A stretch of 64,000 nt of DNA from Pseudorasbora parva (taxonomy: Eukaryota; Chordata; Actinopteri; Cypriniformes; Gobionidae), in NCBI RefSeq assembly GCF_024679245.1, contig NC_090188.1:33942124-34006123 (forward strand), given 5' to 3'. This document shows positions 42,031-62,421 of the stretch, one piece after another. The notes beneath the pieces are model-generated. The model was given only the letters and a program-made list of their open reading frames with translations, was not told the DNA's origin and ran no database searches. The first letter of the stretch is position 1; each line of letters starts with the position of its first letter. The translations under genes and the position numbers were made by a program.

Positions 42031-42882
42031 GAGAAAACGGCAGGCAGCCCCACGCAACAGAAACGCCACGCTCACGCCACGCTTACAGGCAAAATCGATA
42101 TTAGGCTATGTTGTTTTTTATTATTACAATTAGGCCTATATCCGCATTTATTTTAACCTACAGACTTTCAAACATAAACTTGTCATTTATTAATATGTAT
42201 TCGTGTGAAAATGACAAAAATCAGCTTTTTTTCTTTGTCTACTACCGGTAACAGTTGTCATCCACATTATAGAGACACTCGCGACACCTGCCACAGCTGA
42301 ATACGTTTTTCTTCCGTGGTGGAGTTCCACTTTGTGATCCTGCTGCTGGTCTCCGTTTCTTGTTTGTTGATTTTCGTTGGCTTGTAGTCAGTAATTTTCC
42401 GGTTTCAGTAGCGATGCGTCATGTGTTCTAAAATCGGCTCAAAATATCAAACATAACAAATATCAAAACCATATCAAAGTCTATGGCCATGATATACTAC
42501 GCGATTTTTCATGGAATCTGTCGGTTTAAATCTGAAGACTGGCTCTGACTTTTGTCAACTAGCGTCAACTTGTTCAGATTCTAAATCGGGGGAAAATCGG
42601 GGCAAAAATCGGGTAGTGTATTACAGCTTTTAATAGTGCACTATACTAAAACAAAGTAACAAATTACCACAATGTAGTCATAAATTAACTAAAACGAGGG
42701 AACAAATAATGTGCGGGGCTATTACATCCATAAAATAGCTCTCGGGAGTCGTTGCCAATATCTGAAGTGTAAACTGACTTTCCAATCACACAAAACATCT
42801 GCAAAGCTCCTAGCTGATTGTTATTTTTGTTGCAGGGACTATTTTTTACTAGCGGAAGGATGCCACTTAATTTACTAATGCT

Positions 42883-43257
42883 TGTCACGCCCTCACAATC
42901 ATCCATCACTGCCACGCCCACTTGTTCCCCATCACCATCATTCTGAACACCTGGGCACCATCACCAGTCACCACTATATCTACCCGGCTCACCTTCACTC
43001 CCATTGTCTGGTCTGGCACCGAACCCACCATTGACTACCTGTCCTTCCAAGAAGCCCTCATCTGTACCCATCTTTGTCTTTATATTTGTCTTTATCGTCA
43101 TCGTCATCATCTTCGGCTTCTCCTTCATCGTCGTCTTCACCATCATCGTCCTTCGTCTGAGTGTCACCTTCCACCTAAGTATCTCCTGTGTTCGGAACCT
43201 CTGATAATAAGCCTTGCACTTGCACTAATTCCTCTGTGTCCTGATCTGTGTCTGACA
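42883..43257 (+). repeat. Candidate 5' LTR of a Ty3/gypsy element
   Basis: A TG...CA bounded stretch (tgtcacgccctcacaatcat ... ctgatctgtgtctgaca) lies directly before the gag-like reading frame. No 3' LTR remains for comparison, so the limits are inferred from the TG/CA ends and from position. The frame across it is Pro/Ser/Ile-rich with no domain. Confidence 0.4.
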
Positions 43258-45778
43258 GAAGACCAGGCCAAATGCAGAGATCTTCGGACACAGGCGGGGA
43301 CCGCACTGCAGACCACTTCACTACGCTGGTTCACACTGTACGGTCCTCACTGGTTCACGACACTCCCTCCACCGCTACTCAAGCTAGCATGTTATCACCT
43401 ACACCACCGCCACCCGTTACTTTGTCAGCTTGCTGCCTGCTGCCTGCCAGCTGCAGGTCCCATGGCCCGGCCAGCGACCTACAGCAGCACAGGGGAGGAT
43501 TGCAATGGGTTTCTCTTGCAATGTTCCCTGTATATGGAAGCAAACGCTCATCTGTTCCACAGTGAGAGAGGCCGGGTGGCATTTATCATCTCATTGCTCT
43601 CAGGCAGAGCCCTACAGTGGGCACAGTCGCTATGGGAAGCGAATACCCCTGTCATCGGCTCAACCACCGCCTTCTGCACTCATCTAAAAGAGGTATTTGG
43701 TCAACAAACTGCCAAATTATCTGTCCATGATCAACTGTTTTCTATTAACCAATGCAAACGAGAGACAACGAGTTCCTTTGCATTGCGCTTCCACACTGGC
43801 CTGTATGAACGGATGGAATTAATCAGCCCTCGTCACCGCCTTTCGCCACGGCCTCCTCTCTGAAATCAAGCAACTCATTGTGGTCTACGAGGACACCGTG
43901 GGCTTGGAAGCCCTCATCCAGAAAACCATCCGTGTGTCTCAACAGTTATCTGCCTGTGGCCTCTCCTCACCCGCTGCCGATCCTCCGCCCGCTTAAAAAA
44001 CATCTGTCGCACCTCCAGCACCTGAACCCATGCAGAACGACTCATACCATCTAACAACCACCAAACGCCAACGCAGGATCTCACAATATCTGTGCCTGTA
44101 TTGTGGGGGAGATGGACATGGCATTACGACCTGCCCTGTGCGACCCACTCGGCCCGCGGTGAGTACCATCCAATTACCTCCATTAACAGCAAACCTTACT
44201 AAGATGCCAGTATTCGTTTGTAATTCCCACTCATCTGTTGCAGCACAAGCCCTCATCGACTCCGGGTCAGCGGGAAACTTCATCGGACAGCAAACCCTCA
44301 AAAAGCTAACCTCCCAACGTCAATGTTGTCCCGTTGACCTCAGAATCACCACCATTCAGGCTAAACCGCTGGGCCGAGGTCGTGTCCGCCATTTCTCCCC
44401 CACTCTTACACTACGCGTTGGTCATCTGCATGAGGAAACCATCAAGTTAATGGTGCTGAAGGAGTCAACCGCAGACATCATCTTGGGACGCCCCTGGCTT
44501 ATATTACACCAGCCGCAGATCCGCTGGTCCACCGGAGAGATCCTGCAATGGGGTGAGAACTGCTTTGATCGTTGTATTCATCGTCCTCGCCGAAAAGGTC
44601 CATCCTCATCAACAGTTCCTTCATCATTACCTTTCCAGTCCACCTCAGGAGAGTCCCGAAACTCAAGTAAACGTGGCCATTCCCCCAGCTTACCGGGCGT
44701 TCCAGAATGTCTTCAGTAAGCGGTTGGCTACCAAACTACCGTCCCATCGGCCATGGGACTGCGCCATCGACCTCCTGCCTGGGGCCACTCTACCGAAGGG
44801 CCTCGTATATCCTCTGTCCATCCCGGAACAGACGGCCATAGAGGAGTATGTGCACGAAGCGCTACAACAAGGGTTCATCCGTCCATCGACCTCCTCTGCC
44901 GCTTCAAGCTTTTTCTTCGTGGCCAAGAAGGACGGAGGCTTGCGGCTGTATATCGACTACCATCACCTTAATTCTCAGACTGTCAAATTTAGTTATCCTC
45001 TTACTCTGGTCCCATCCGCTCTGGAACAGCTCCGTGGGGCCACCATATTCTCCAAGCTTGATCTCAGAAGTGCCTACAACCTCATTCGCATTCGCAAGGG
45101 AGACGAGTGGAAGACAGCCTTCATCACTCCCTCAGGTCACTATGAATATCGGGTGTTGACGTATAGGCTGTCCAACTCACCCTTCATCTTCCAAAATTAC
45201 ATGAATGAGGTATTTTGTGAATTCTTAAACAAGTTTGTCATCGTCTACATCGACGATATCCTCATCTATTCTAGTGACCTGAGGTAGCATGAGGAGCATG
45301 TCTGTCAATTCCTGCAAAAACTCAGAGACCATCACTTTTATCCCAAGCTCGAGAAGTGCAAGTTCCACGTCACCACTGGCCAGTTTATTGGGTTCATCAT
45401 AGACAACCATGGAGTCAAGATGGACCAGAGGAAGGTGGACACCATCACACATTGGCCTCAGCCCACGACCAACAAAGAGCTGCAGCACTTTCTGGGATTC
45501 GCCAACTTCTACCGCCGCTTCATAAAGAATTACAGCCTGCTCAGCTCCTCACTCACCTCTCTGCTCCAGAACTGGCCCAAGTCTCTGTCCTGGACTCCAT
45601 CGGCCACGGAGGCCTTCCACCAATTGAAGAACGCCTTCTAGTCCGTTCCGATCCTAGTCCACCCCAATCCTCATCTTCTATTTATTGTCGAAGTGGATGC
45701 CTCATCGACCGGGGTCGGAGCGGTTCTGTCTCAGCGGCAGGGGACACCCTCATGACTCCATCCATGTGGTTTCTTCTC
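43258..45778 (+). pseudogene. Ty3/gypsy retrotransposon, truncated and mutated gag-pol
   Basis: Order on the + strand: a gag-like stretch at about 43460-43860 (GFLLQCSLYMEA ... GRALQWAQSLW), which changes frame near 43840 and meets a stop at about 43996. A CCHC zinc knuckle (C-x2-C-x4-H-x4-C, about 44093-44134) and an aspartic protease (IDSGSAGNF, about 44257) follow from 44030. The reverse transcriptase runs from about 44730, with [20 protein letters not shown] and the catalytic YIDDILIYS, and ends at TAG 45285-45287. The RT thumb and connection region resumes (GFANFYRRFIKN) to a stop at about 45639. The start of RNase H ([14 protein letters not shown]) is cut off by unrelated repeat DNA at 45780. 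Integrase and the 3' LTR are absent. Not functional. Confidence 0.85.
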
Positions 45779-45779
45779 C

Positions 45780-46016
45780 GAAACTGATTCGAGAGACTGC
45801 CGCCGTTCGACAGTTTCTGTGTTTACTAGACAACAGAAGCACGCAAACGCAACTCGGCCGTCGTCATTATTGCCCCGCCCGCCGACTCTGTACACGATGT
45901 GATTGGCCCGTCCAGATTCTGAGGAATACAGCTCAGAAGGGTATTGAGAGTTCCTAGACGACACTTGCGGGCAGATTAAATTTGCTGCCGCTAGGGTGCG
46001 TCTAGATTTCTAGGCT
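45780..46016. repeat. R528 copy C, 3' part only
   Basis: From ctgattcgagagactgccgc to gtgcgtctagatttctaggc it matches the last 240 bp of copies A and B. It is joined abruptly to the gypsy RNase H sequence on the left and to the retroposon tail on the right. Confidence 0.75.
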
Positions 46017-46378
46017 ACCCTGATGGAGTTTTGGTTCCTTGCCACTGTTACCTTTGGCTTGGCTTGCTCAGTTGGGGAGACTAAAACTATAACACTAAAA
46101 TTATGATCTAAGTTATTCAGCTCAATATACAAATAAAATTAATCAATTAGGTCTTATTCAATTCTATAAACTATAATATTGACCTGCCAACATTGTCGCT
46201 ATATGATACATTAAAATAAGCTGATAACATCACTGTTTTCTCCAGAACGACTGTACAGCCAAATCAAATTTTGTTACAATATTTTCCTGTTTAACACTGT
46301 CAAGCTGCTTTGAAACAATCGTCATTGTAAAAGCGCTATATAAATAAAGTTGATTAATGGATTGATTAATTGATTTCA
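46017..46378 (+). mobile_element. Retroposon 3' end with ATTGATT tail
   Basis: It runs from ttggttccttgccactgtta through cttggcttgctcagttgggg to gcgctatataaataaagttg, then a degenerate (GATTGATT) tail. It is the same repeat as 2956-3340. Confidence 0.65.
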
Positions 46379-46379
46379 G

Positions 46380-47546
46380 TCAAAGTTTCTCTTCTATCAG
46401 CTTGAATCAGTCGGTCCATTCTCCTCTGACCTCTAGCATCATCAAGGCATTTTCGCCCACAGGACTGCCGCAAACTGGATGTTTTTCCCTTTTCACACCA
46501 TTCTTTGTAAAACCTAGAAATGGTTGTGCATGAAAATCCCAGTAACTGAGCAGATACTCAGACCGGCCCGTCTGGCACCAACAACCATGTCACGCTCAAC
46601 ATTCCTTAAATCACCTTTCTTTCCCATTCTGACATTCAGTTTTGGAGTTCAGGAGATTCCCTGCGTCCCAATTCGCATACTATCCATCCTAAATAGTATT
46701 CGAAAATAGAATTAGTATGTCCCAAATCGTAGTATGTTGAAAAGAGTATTCCAAAGATTCCCGGATGGTTTACTATTTCCGGTCCGAATTCACAGTATGG
46801 ATTGATGGGCACTCTAACGGCTGATATTGCCCACAACCCACTGCGAGTTGGACGAGGATTCGATTAGAACTACAAACGCGGATAAAAAGCGTTAATAAAC
46901 TACAAACATGACGGATGTGCGAGTTCGACGGTTAAGTAGAGAAGTTTAGATAAAGGGGTTTGAGTGACCAACTATCAATATTTAACCTGACAAAAATATA
47001 TTTATTCAGTGTTGTCCACATTATATTTCACCTGCAGCAGCATTGTGAACTTTTGTAATGACACGTTTGGCCATTAACTTTTAAATGCATCATTATATTT
47101 AAACTTCAAACACATGAGGAGAGTCTCTGCATTAAAGATCCACAAATGGCAGATCAACGAGCGGCTACATTTCTCTCCGATACGGTAGGAGATTAAACTG
47201 AATGTGGAGGATTTGAACTGTGACGAATCTGACGATGATTGACAGGGCAGATAAACGGTGACGGGATGCATCTAACTAAGCGACAGAGTCCGTTAAAGAT
47301 GGCGAAGTAGTATGTCCCGAAACTTGCATACTTTTCTGCTACACACTCAAAAGTATATACTTTTTCTTCACAAAAAGAGTACATACTTTTAGGACGTAGT
47401 ATAAGTAGGCGAATTGGGACGCAGCAATTGTCTTGACCAGGACCACACCCCTTATTGCATTGAAGCAACTGCCATGTGATTAGTTGATTAGATAATTGCA
47501 TTAATGATAAATTGAACAGGTGTTCCTAATAATCCTTTAGGTGAGT
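46380..47546 (-). mobile_element. Tc1-like transposon 5' end, interrupted
   Basis: The minus strand starts at tacactcacctaaaggatta (right edge) and reads tgttcaatttatc ... aactgaatgtcagaatggga, then encodes a decayed N-terminal transposase (VVGARRAGLSIC, then LLGFSCTTISRF-like). It stops near caaagtttctcttctatcag. The middle and 3' end are missing. A Harbinger-like element sits inside at 46659-47426. Confidence 0.7.
46659..47426. mobile_element. Inverted-repeat element with 3-bp duplication, nested in Tc1 relic
   Basis: The ends cctgcgtcccaattcgcata and taggcgaattgggacgcagc are inverted repeats. ATT flanks both sides (46656-46658 and 47427-47429). Removing it rejoins the Tc1 sequence (gttcaggagatt to gtcttgaccagg). 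A 3-bp duplication fits the PIF/Harbinger type. There is no transposase. Confidence 0.65.
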
Positions 47547-49145
47547 GTACATATAGTTATGACTGAAAGAGCTGCAGGCACTGTGCAACAATATCTGTCT
47601 CTTAAGATAAAAGGATGATAAATAAAAAATCTATTAATATCTGCCAAATGTATATACTTTTGAGATATTGTCATGAAAGAACCAATTGTGGGTGTTAAGA
47701 ATCTTGTGCTATTTTAAGTTAATGTAGCAGTATGCAGTGAACATGTTTAAACGTAAACCTGCATGACGTGTTTGCCCTACAATCGTTTTGGGTAGTGCAT
47801 GAGCGATGGTACCATACGTGGGCTGGAGTGTGAAGGCAAGGCGTTGATGTATACTTCTCTACATGTGTTGTTCTCCTAAAATGACTCACTCTTCCCCTGT
47901 TTTCCAAGCATATTTATTCACTCAGCACTCAAATCTTCTCTTGTAAAGCATGTAGAATTGTGGCACTTCAATGAAAGGAGGCCATCTTTGCCATAGAACA
48001 TTCCAGATCTAGAGCTCAAAACAAAAGATGACTCTCATACCTTGAGCATTAACAGGCAAGTCAATGCAAGTCTACACAGGGAAAGGCATTCAAAAGGCAT
48101 TGCAGAACACCTTCTTACAGGAAATATGCAGCAGATTTCTCCTCTTAAGGGCAAATGTTCAGTCTGCAGGAGTCTTTAACAAAAGGGCTGTGGGTGTGTA
48201 TACTGAGGCCAGAGCAGGTGTCTGGGTGTAGATGTCCGCCTGTGTAACTGGAGGTTGTGTCGTCTTTAATTTATGAAGCCTGCCCATGCTGGAGGGGATA
48301 GAGTTGGTTTTCAGGGGCGTATGAGGATGTTAAACTCTAACAAGAACGAACAGTGTTCTGATAGTAGTAGTATATAATTGTTGCACCTGTTTCTACCATG
48401 GTTTAAATTGTTTTGATTTACATACCACTCCTGTAACATTTGAGTCCAAACATGATGAAATTTAAAAACTTAAACTTAAAAACAAATGGGTTTAAAGTAG
48501 AAGTGTAGTTTATTAAACAAAGCATCTCATGTAATCCAAGTAAACTCAATGAAGCAGTGTGCAAAGCAGCACTAACACAAAAAATACTGACAATGAGTAG
48601 AAGGAAATGAGGAACTTAAATACACAATGATATAATGAACTCAAGGACTAACAAGTGTAAACTTGAAATTAATATTCATGGGAACTAATGACTGGCGGGA
48701 ACAAAGGAACACAGGTTTGCTAACTAAGCAAACTAAGGTTGCGTCCGAAATCGTATACTTCCTTACTTTATAGCAGGTTTATAAAACTTGATAAAAACAA
48801 AAGAGGTCTGTCTGAATCCACAGTATATGGATGACCTACTACTTCCGGGTAGATTCTCAAGTGTGTAGCCTATTTGATGGACAATTTATCCTACTAGGCC
48901 ACGGGGGAGGATTTGTGAACGGCTACGCAACTGGCGCTGATAGATCATTATGATAACATGGCCAATATAATACGTCCCAGATTACGTTCATACTACACAC
49001 ACTCATACTCTATAGAACATACTTATTTAGTGGCCATGAAATTACTTATTCAAAATAAGTACTTAAAGGTGCAGTGTGTAGTATTAAAAGACTTTACATA
49101 ATGAATTTTATGCTTTTATTACCTTAGAACGAGCCATTTCTATCT
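47547..49145. other. Non-coding; partial TIR element at 48740-49070
   Basis: No gene is supported. At about 48740-49070, ggttgcgtccgaaatcgtat ... aaaataagtacttaaag resembles the class of the element at 46659. The rest is AT-rich. Confidence 0.4.
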
Positions 49146-49585
49146 ACAGTGGGGCAAAAAGTATTTAGTCAGCCACCAATTGTGCAAGTTCTCCCACTTA
49201 AAAAATGAGAGAGGCCTGTCATTTTAATCATAGGTACACTTCAACTATGAGAGACAGAATGAGAAAAAAATCCATAAAATCACATTTTTTAAAAATGTAT
49301 TTGCAAATTATGGTGGAAAATAAGTATTTGGTCACCTACAACAACAACAAAAAAACAAAAAACAAACTTCTGGCTCTCAGACTTGTAACTTCTTCTTTAA
49401 GAGGCTCATCTGTCCTCCACTCATTACCTGTATTAAAGGCACCTGTTTGAACTTGTTATCAGTATAAAGGCACCTGTCCACAAACTCAAACAGTCAGACT
49501 TCAAACTCCACTATGGCTAAGATCTTCAAAGCGCTGTTAAAGGACACCAGAAACAAAATTGTAGACCTGTGGCTGGGAAGACTGA
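49146..49585 (+). mobile_element. Tc1-like transposon left end
   Basis: It begins with tacagtggggcaaaaagtat, then ttagtcagccaccaattgtg, the left inverted repeat of a fish Tc1 family. It continues to ctcaaacagtcagacttcaa and a broken transposase start (ATGGCTAAGATCTTCAAAGC), then is lost. A small match to the family's inner repeat (ggccaaataatttcacccct) is at about 50161. Confidence 0.65.
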
Positions 49586-52000
49586 ATCTAATATTGTAAT
49601 ATGTGTTTCGTTTCTGACACAAGCTGTAAGTGGGCAAGGACAAATCACAGCAGACTGAGCCTTCTGACCAATCCGAGCATAGTTTGCTTACGGAAAAAAA
49701 GGGGTTAAGAGAGACTTGATACTTTAGATGCAAGTATACCTACTGTAGGAGACCTCAATTAGGAACGTTTAAAATAGCATAATAGGGAGAATTTAAATCA
49801 TGGCCAAGACTTACAGTACACAAATTAAAATGAGGGAAATAATTAGTACAACTTAAACTTATACAACTTCAAAAAGAATTAGTAAACTTATCTACTAAAA
49901 TGAGGGAACTATAAAATGGCCACAAACTACAAAATGGCCACAATTTTGGCCAAAATTGTGGGAATTAATTCTTACTTTCTAACCATGATGTCTATTTATT
50001 TTCATGCATGTTATGTGGGGTCCTCATTACAAAAACACTTTACTTTTTTATAGTAAAGTGTACTTTTAATACTTTTTTGTGATTGATATGCGTGCTCACA
50101 ATTCGAGAGTTGTGAGAGTCTATCAATGCAATTAAACTCTTGTGTGTCAAATAGCTATGTGGGCCAAATAATTTCACCCCTGAGTTTGGTAAAGATTTAC
50201 AGCCAGATGTTGTTGGATTCATGCAGTTTCTTAAGGGCACTGTTACACTTAGATTGAAAAGCTGTACTCAGCATTACTCGGAGCCCAACTCTGGATTAAA
50301 TTGTTGGCAAAAAGCAAGTCGAGGGCTTGCAGAAATGACGTAAAGGGGAGATAAGGACGGAGCATGAAAGAGCTTAGTTCACATTCTAAACTTTATAGTT
50401 TTATTACTGGAAGATAAATGCTTGCAAAGTGCAGAGTCCAATGGCAGGACCTTAAAGGCAGCAGATAGCTCTTTCCTTTAAGGGTTTACTGCTTCTGTGT
50501 GACACATTTTCCAGATTCAATAAGGCGACCTCCAGGTGATATAACTTCATGCCATTAACAATGGGAAAATGGGTGTCAACAAGACACAAAATATTGAGTT
50601 TTAATGAATGGAAAAACGGGTTGGGTTCCACTTTATTTTAAGGTGACAGTTACATTGTACTTACTCAAATAAAGTACTGAATAATATTAATCAACTACTA
50701 TAGAGATACGGTTAGGGTTTGGTTTGGGGTTAGTTATGAATATGAACAATTTACTGTAATAAAGCACTATAATAAGTACTTGAAGTAATGTGTAACTCTC
50801 ACCAGAAAATAAAGTGTTACGAAGGGTTGTCTATAGAAACCAGTTGTTTCCAGGTAACCTGAAAAGCTGGAACACCTGAGTGATAGTCCTCCGCCCAGGT
50901 TACACCTCTTATATGTTATGCAATACAATGAGAGATTTGCATGTAAAAGACTCTCTTGTCTCATGAAAGTTAGAAGCTCATGTTCTCTTTGGGGTCTCAC
51001 AGACCCCAAGGCTGTTCTGTCAGCTCAGATATCTTACTTGAAATTGAAGTATTGGGTTAATACTTCATGACTTTTTCTAATCTTGATAACACACTTCAAA
51101 CAACCTCCATGAAAACATATTACTTTTGCTCTGTGTCTTAAATACTAACTAAAAAAGATGAATACATGCACATATTTGAATATGAAATAATCAACCTCAA
51201 ATAGAAACAGTGGCACTATATTGAAAACATTTCTTAAAAGTGCATTTCAATGACTCTCAATACTTTTAAAAAATGACTATTCAGAAGACTATATTAAAAA
51301 AGTCCATTTCAGCAGTATGGAAGCCTTAAGAGGCCACAACATAAGTTCAATTTTTTAGTTTAAAATTCATGCCTAAAGCCAGAATGAGGGTGTTACCTGA
51401 AGAAATGGCCGTAGAGTTTTAAAACAGAGAAACAAACAACATTTGCAAGGGAAATAGATTTTTTTTTTAAATGAAAGCACAAGAAAGTAGTAGGTGAAGG
51501 TCTAATAAGCTGATGGGGGGAAAAACAATTGAAAGGTTTATGACAACAATTAGTGTATAAAAGGATGAGAAGGTCAAACGATAAGGATGGCTGAGAGAGC
51601 AGGTGGGGTATAAAGGGAAGGAGAAAGGAAAGTACATAGGAGGCTGTTGCCCTGCTCTTGACCCTCTCTCCCTGTGTGGGCCTTCCTCTGCAGTGCTGCA
51701 AACAACCCTGATGATCTCATCTTGCAGCCACCACACACACACATACACAGCATAGAGAGAAGTGCAGGTGTCTGCCCAGTGCCTCTTGTGATTGACTATC
51801 TGCCCCCAACGTCACAGAAAAACACTGCTGCCACCCAGCGGTAAAAGGTACATACTACACTTTCACAACAAATACATAACCACTTATTCAGTAACACATA
51901 ATAATTTATCGTGGGGACAAAATTACTTAAAATTAGCACACGCATATATATATATTTACTAATTTTTATACTAGTAATATAATTAATAAAAACTAGTAAA
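49586..52000. other. Non-coding; GGTAACACTTTA-class MITE at 50623-50822
   Basis: No gene is supported. At 50623-50822 the ends ttccactttattttaaggtg and aaaataaagtgttacga form inverted repeats like those of 28766-29037. ORF-like stretches at 51393-51750 are low-complexity and without motifs. Confidence 0.4.
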
Positions 52001-53103
52001 TAGTGAAGTATTGGTACACCCCTCCAAATCATTGAATTCAGGTGTTCCAATTAATTATATGGCCTCAAAATCAAACACCTAGGCATGCAGATGCTTCTAC
52101 AAACATTTGTGAAATAATGGGTCGCTCTTAGGAGTTTAGTGAATTCAAGCATGCTACCGTGATAGGTTGCCACCTGTGTAATGTGCGTTTGTAAAATTTC
52201 CTCACTACTAAATATTCCACGGTCAACTGTCAACTGTTGGTATTATGACAAAGTGGAAGCAACTTAGCCATGAAGTGGTAGTAGGTCACGTAATATCACA
52301 GAACAGGGTCAGCACATGCTGAGGTACAGAGTGTGCAGGACTTTCTGCAGTCAGTAACTGCAGACCTTCAAACTTTGTGTGGCCTTCAGATTAGCTCAAG
52401 AACAGAGTGTAGAGAGCTTCATGAAATGGGTTTCAATGGCTGATGTAATCTAACCCTTACATCACCAAGTGCAATGCAAAGCATCAGATTCAGTCATGGA
52501 AAGCACACTTGCCAGGTACTTGCCTGATTGCATTGTGCCAAGCGTAAAGTTTGTTGGAGGGGGATTATGGTGTGGGGTTGTTTTTCAGGGGTTCGGCTTG
52601 ACCCATTAGTTCCAGTGAAATAAACTCTTAATGCTTAAGCATGCAAAGACATTTTAGACAATTTCATGCTTGAAAAATTGTAGGAAAAGTTTGGGGATGG
52701 CCCCTTCCTGTTCCAACATGACTGCGCACCAGTGCACAAAGCAAGGTCCATAAACACATAGATGAGTGAGTTTGGTGTGGAGGAACTTGACTGGCCTGCA
52801 CAGAGTCCTGACCTCAACCCGTTAGAACACCTTTGGGATGAATTTGATTGGAGACTAAGAGACAGGCCTTCTCGTCCAACATCAGCACCTGACCTCACAA
52901 ATGCTTTTCTAGAAGAATGGTCAAAAATGCCCATAAACACACTACTAAACTTTGTGGAAAACCTTCCCTGAAGAGTTTAAGCTGTTTTAGCTGCAGTGTG
53001 TGGGACAAACTCCACATTAAACCTTACAGATTAAGAATGGGATGTCATTAAAGTTCATGTGCTTGTAAAGGAAGTCATCCCAAAACTTTTGGCAATATAG
53101 TGT
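52001..53103 (+). mobile_element. Tc1-like transposon, near full-length but dead
   Basis: The left end (ttggtacacccctccaaatc, attgaattcaggtgttcc) and the right end (atcccaaaacttttggcaat, atagtgta) define it. The + strand transposase remnant includes HMLRYRVCRTF-like sequence, then FQHDCAP-like sequence, and the long frame at 52762-52971 with LDWPAQSPDLNPLEHLWDE, part of the DDE catalytic region. Upstream stops and frameshifts kill it. An internally deleted, inverted relative is at 58921-59214. Confidence 0.8.
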
Positions 53104-53892
53104 ATATTTGCAAGTGATCACAGATGTAAAAATCATGCATCCTAAGAACACCATATATATTTGGTTTTACGTCCAGTACTTTTAAAAGGGTTATTTTTGT
53201 CAATTTTATTTAAGGAAAAGTACTAGTGGGTATACATATCATAACCAATACAAAGTATTTTACGATATTTAAATGGGTTTGATGATGCCATATGTTTGTA
53301 CATACATAAACATTTGACATAATACATTAAGTTGCTTTGCTTCCAACAGGCATTCATTAATTTATGTACAAGATATTATTGACCATTATTTCTGGAAAAC
53401 AATATGTGAATGGGTGAATGTGAGGCAAAAATGTAAAGCACTTTGGATGGCCATAGGGGCTGTTGAAAGCACTATATAAATGCAGTCCATTTACCATTTA
53501 CCATTACTATAATGCATCCAGACCTTGAATTTGAATTGTCCTAAAGCAGGTTTATTTTTCTCTAAATATCTTCTCATATTTGAATATCTTCAAACTGTGA
53601 CTTCTTTTTTAAGGTCAGTGCCACAGAAGCCTTTTTTCTTTTTTTCTTTTTTTCACATTAATTATTCTCTTCAACTGGGCCAATAATTCAGCAGAGCTTG
53701 TTTCTCACAGATCGCTCCATGTTTCTTTTCTGCATGTGTTTGGCACTCTTTCACTCTCACATGGGACTTCAAAAGTCAGCAGTCTCTTTTTAATTTAAAT
53801 ATTATAATATTGGAATTTTCTTTAAACACAAATGTACTGCATCTGCATTGATGCTGGATGAACCAGACAATACAAGCGCACTGGGCCCTGTG
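53104..53892. other. 3' UTR and downstream of the mucin-like gene
   Basis: This lies just past the minus-strand stop codon at 53893. A possible minus-strand AATAAA is at 53551-53556, about 340 bases below the stop. No other gene. Confidence 0.4.
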
Positions 53893-62151
<8,259 letters not shown>

Positions 62152-62421
62152 CTGTCAGAACAGCAGAGGGCGCTAGGTTAAAACTAAAATAAGGGCTGCA
62201 TCTCAAATCGCAAACTTAACTACTAGGTGAAAAACAATGTCTGCAAATTCACATTATTCATAAAACACAGTAAGTGATAAGTACCTGGAAGGCCAGCTCT
62301 TTTGAGCAAGATTCTAGGCCTACTATTCCACAAGGCCTACTATTCCACAAGATGATTTGTGAATGGCAGTGAATTAACGCAACTGCCCATTAGTTGTTCG
62401 CATATGACAATGATAACATGG

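Larger units (their letters stand above)
40366..42629. mobile_element. TTAA-flanked non-autonomous element, 2.26 kb, piggyBac-like
   Basis: Terminal inverted repeats: aggctggaatacactacacg, then attttt, at the left, and AAGCTGTAATACACTACCCG, then ATTTTT, for the reversed right end. TTAA lies immediately outside both (40362-40365 and 42630-42633). TTAA duplication is the mark of piggyBac-superfamily transposition. There is no transposase frame inside. It carries the nested R528 copy B (41273-41800). A hairpin at about 41908-42029 may be another passenger. Confidence 0.65.
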
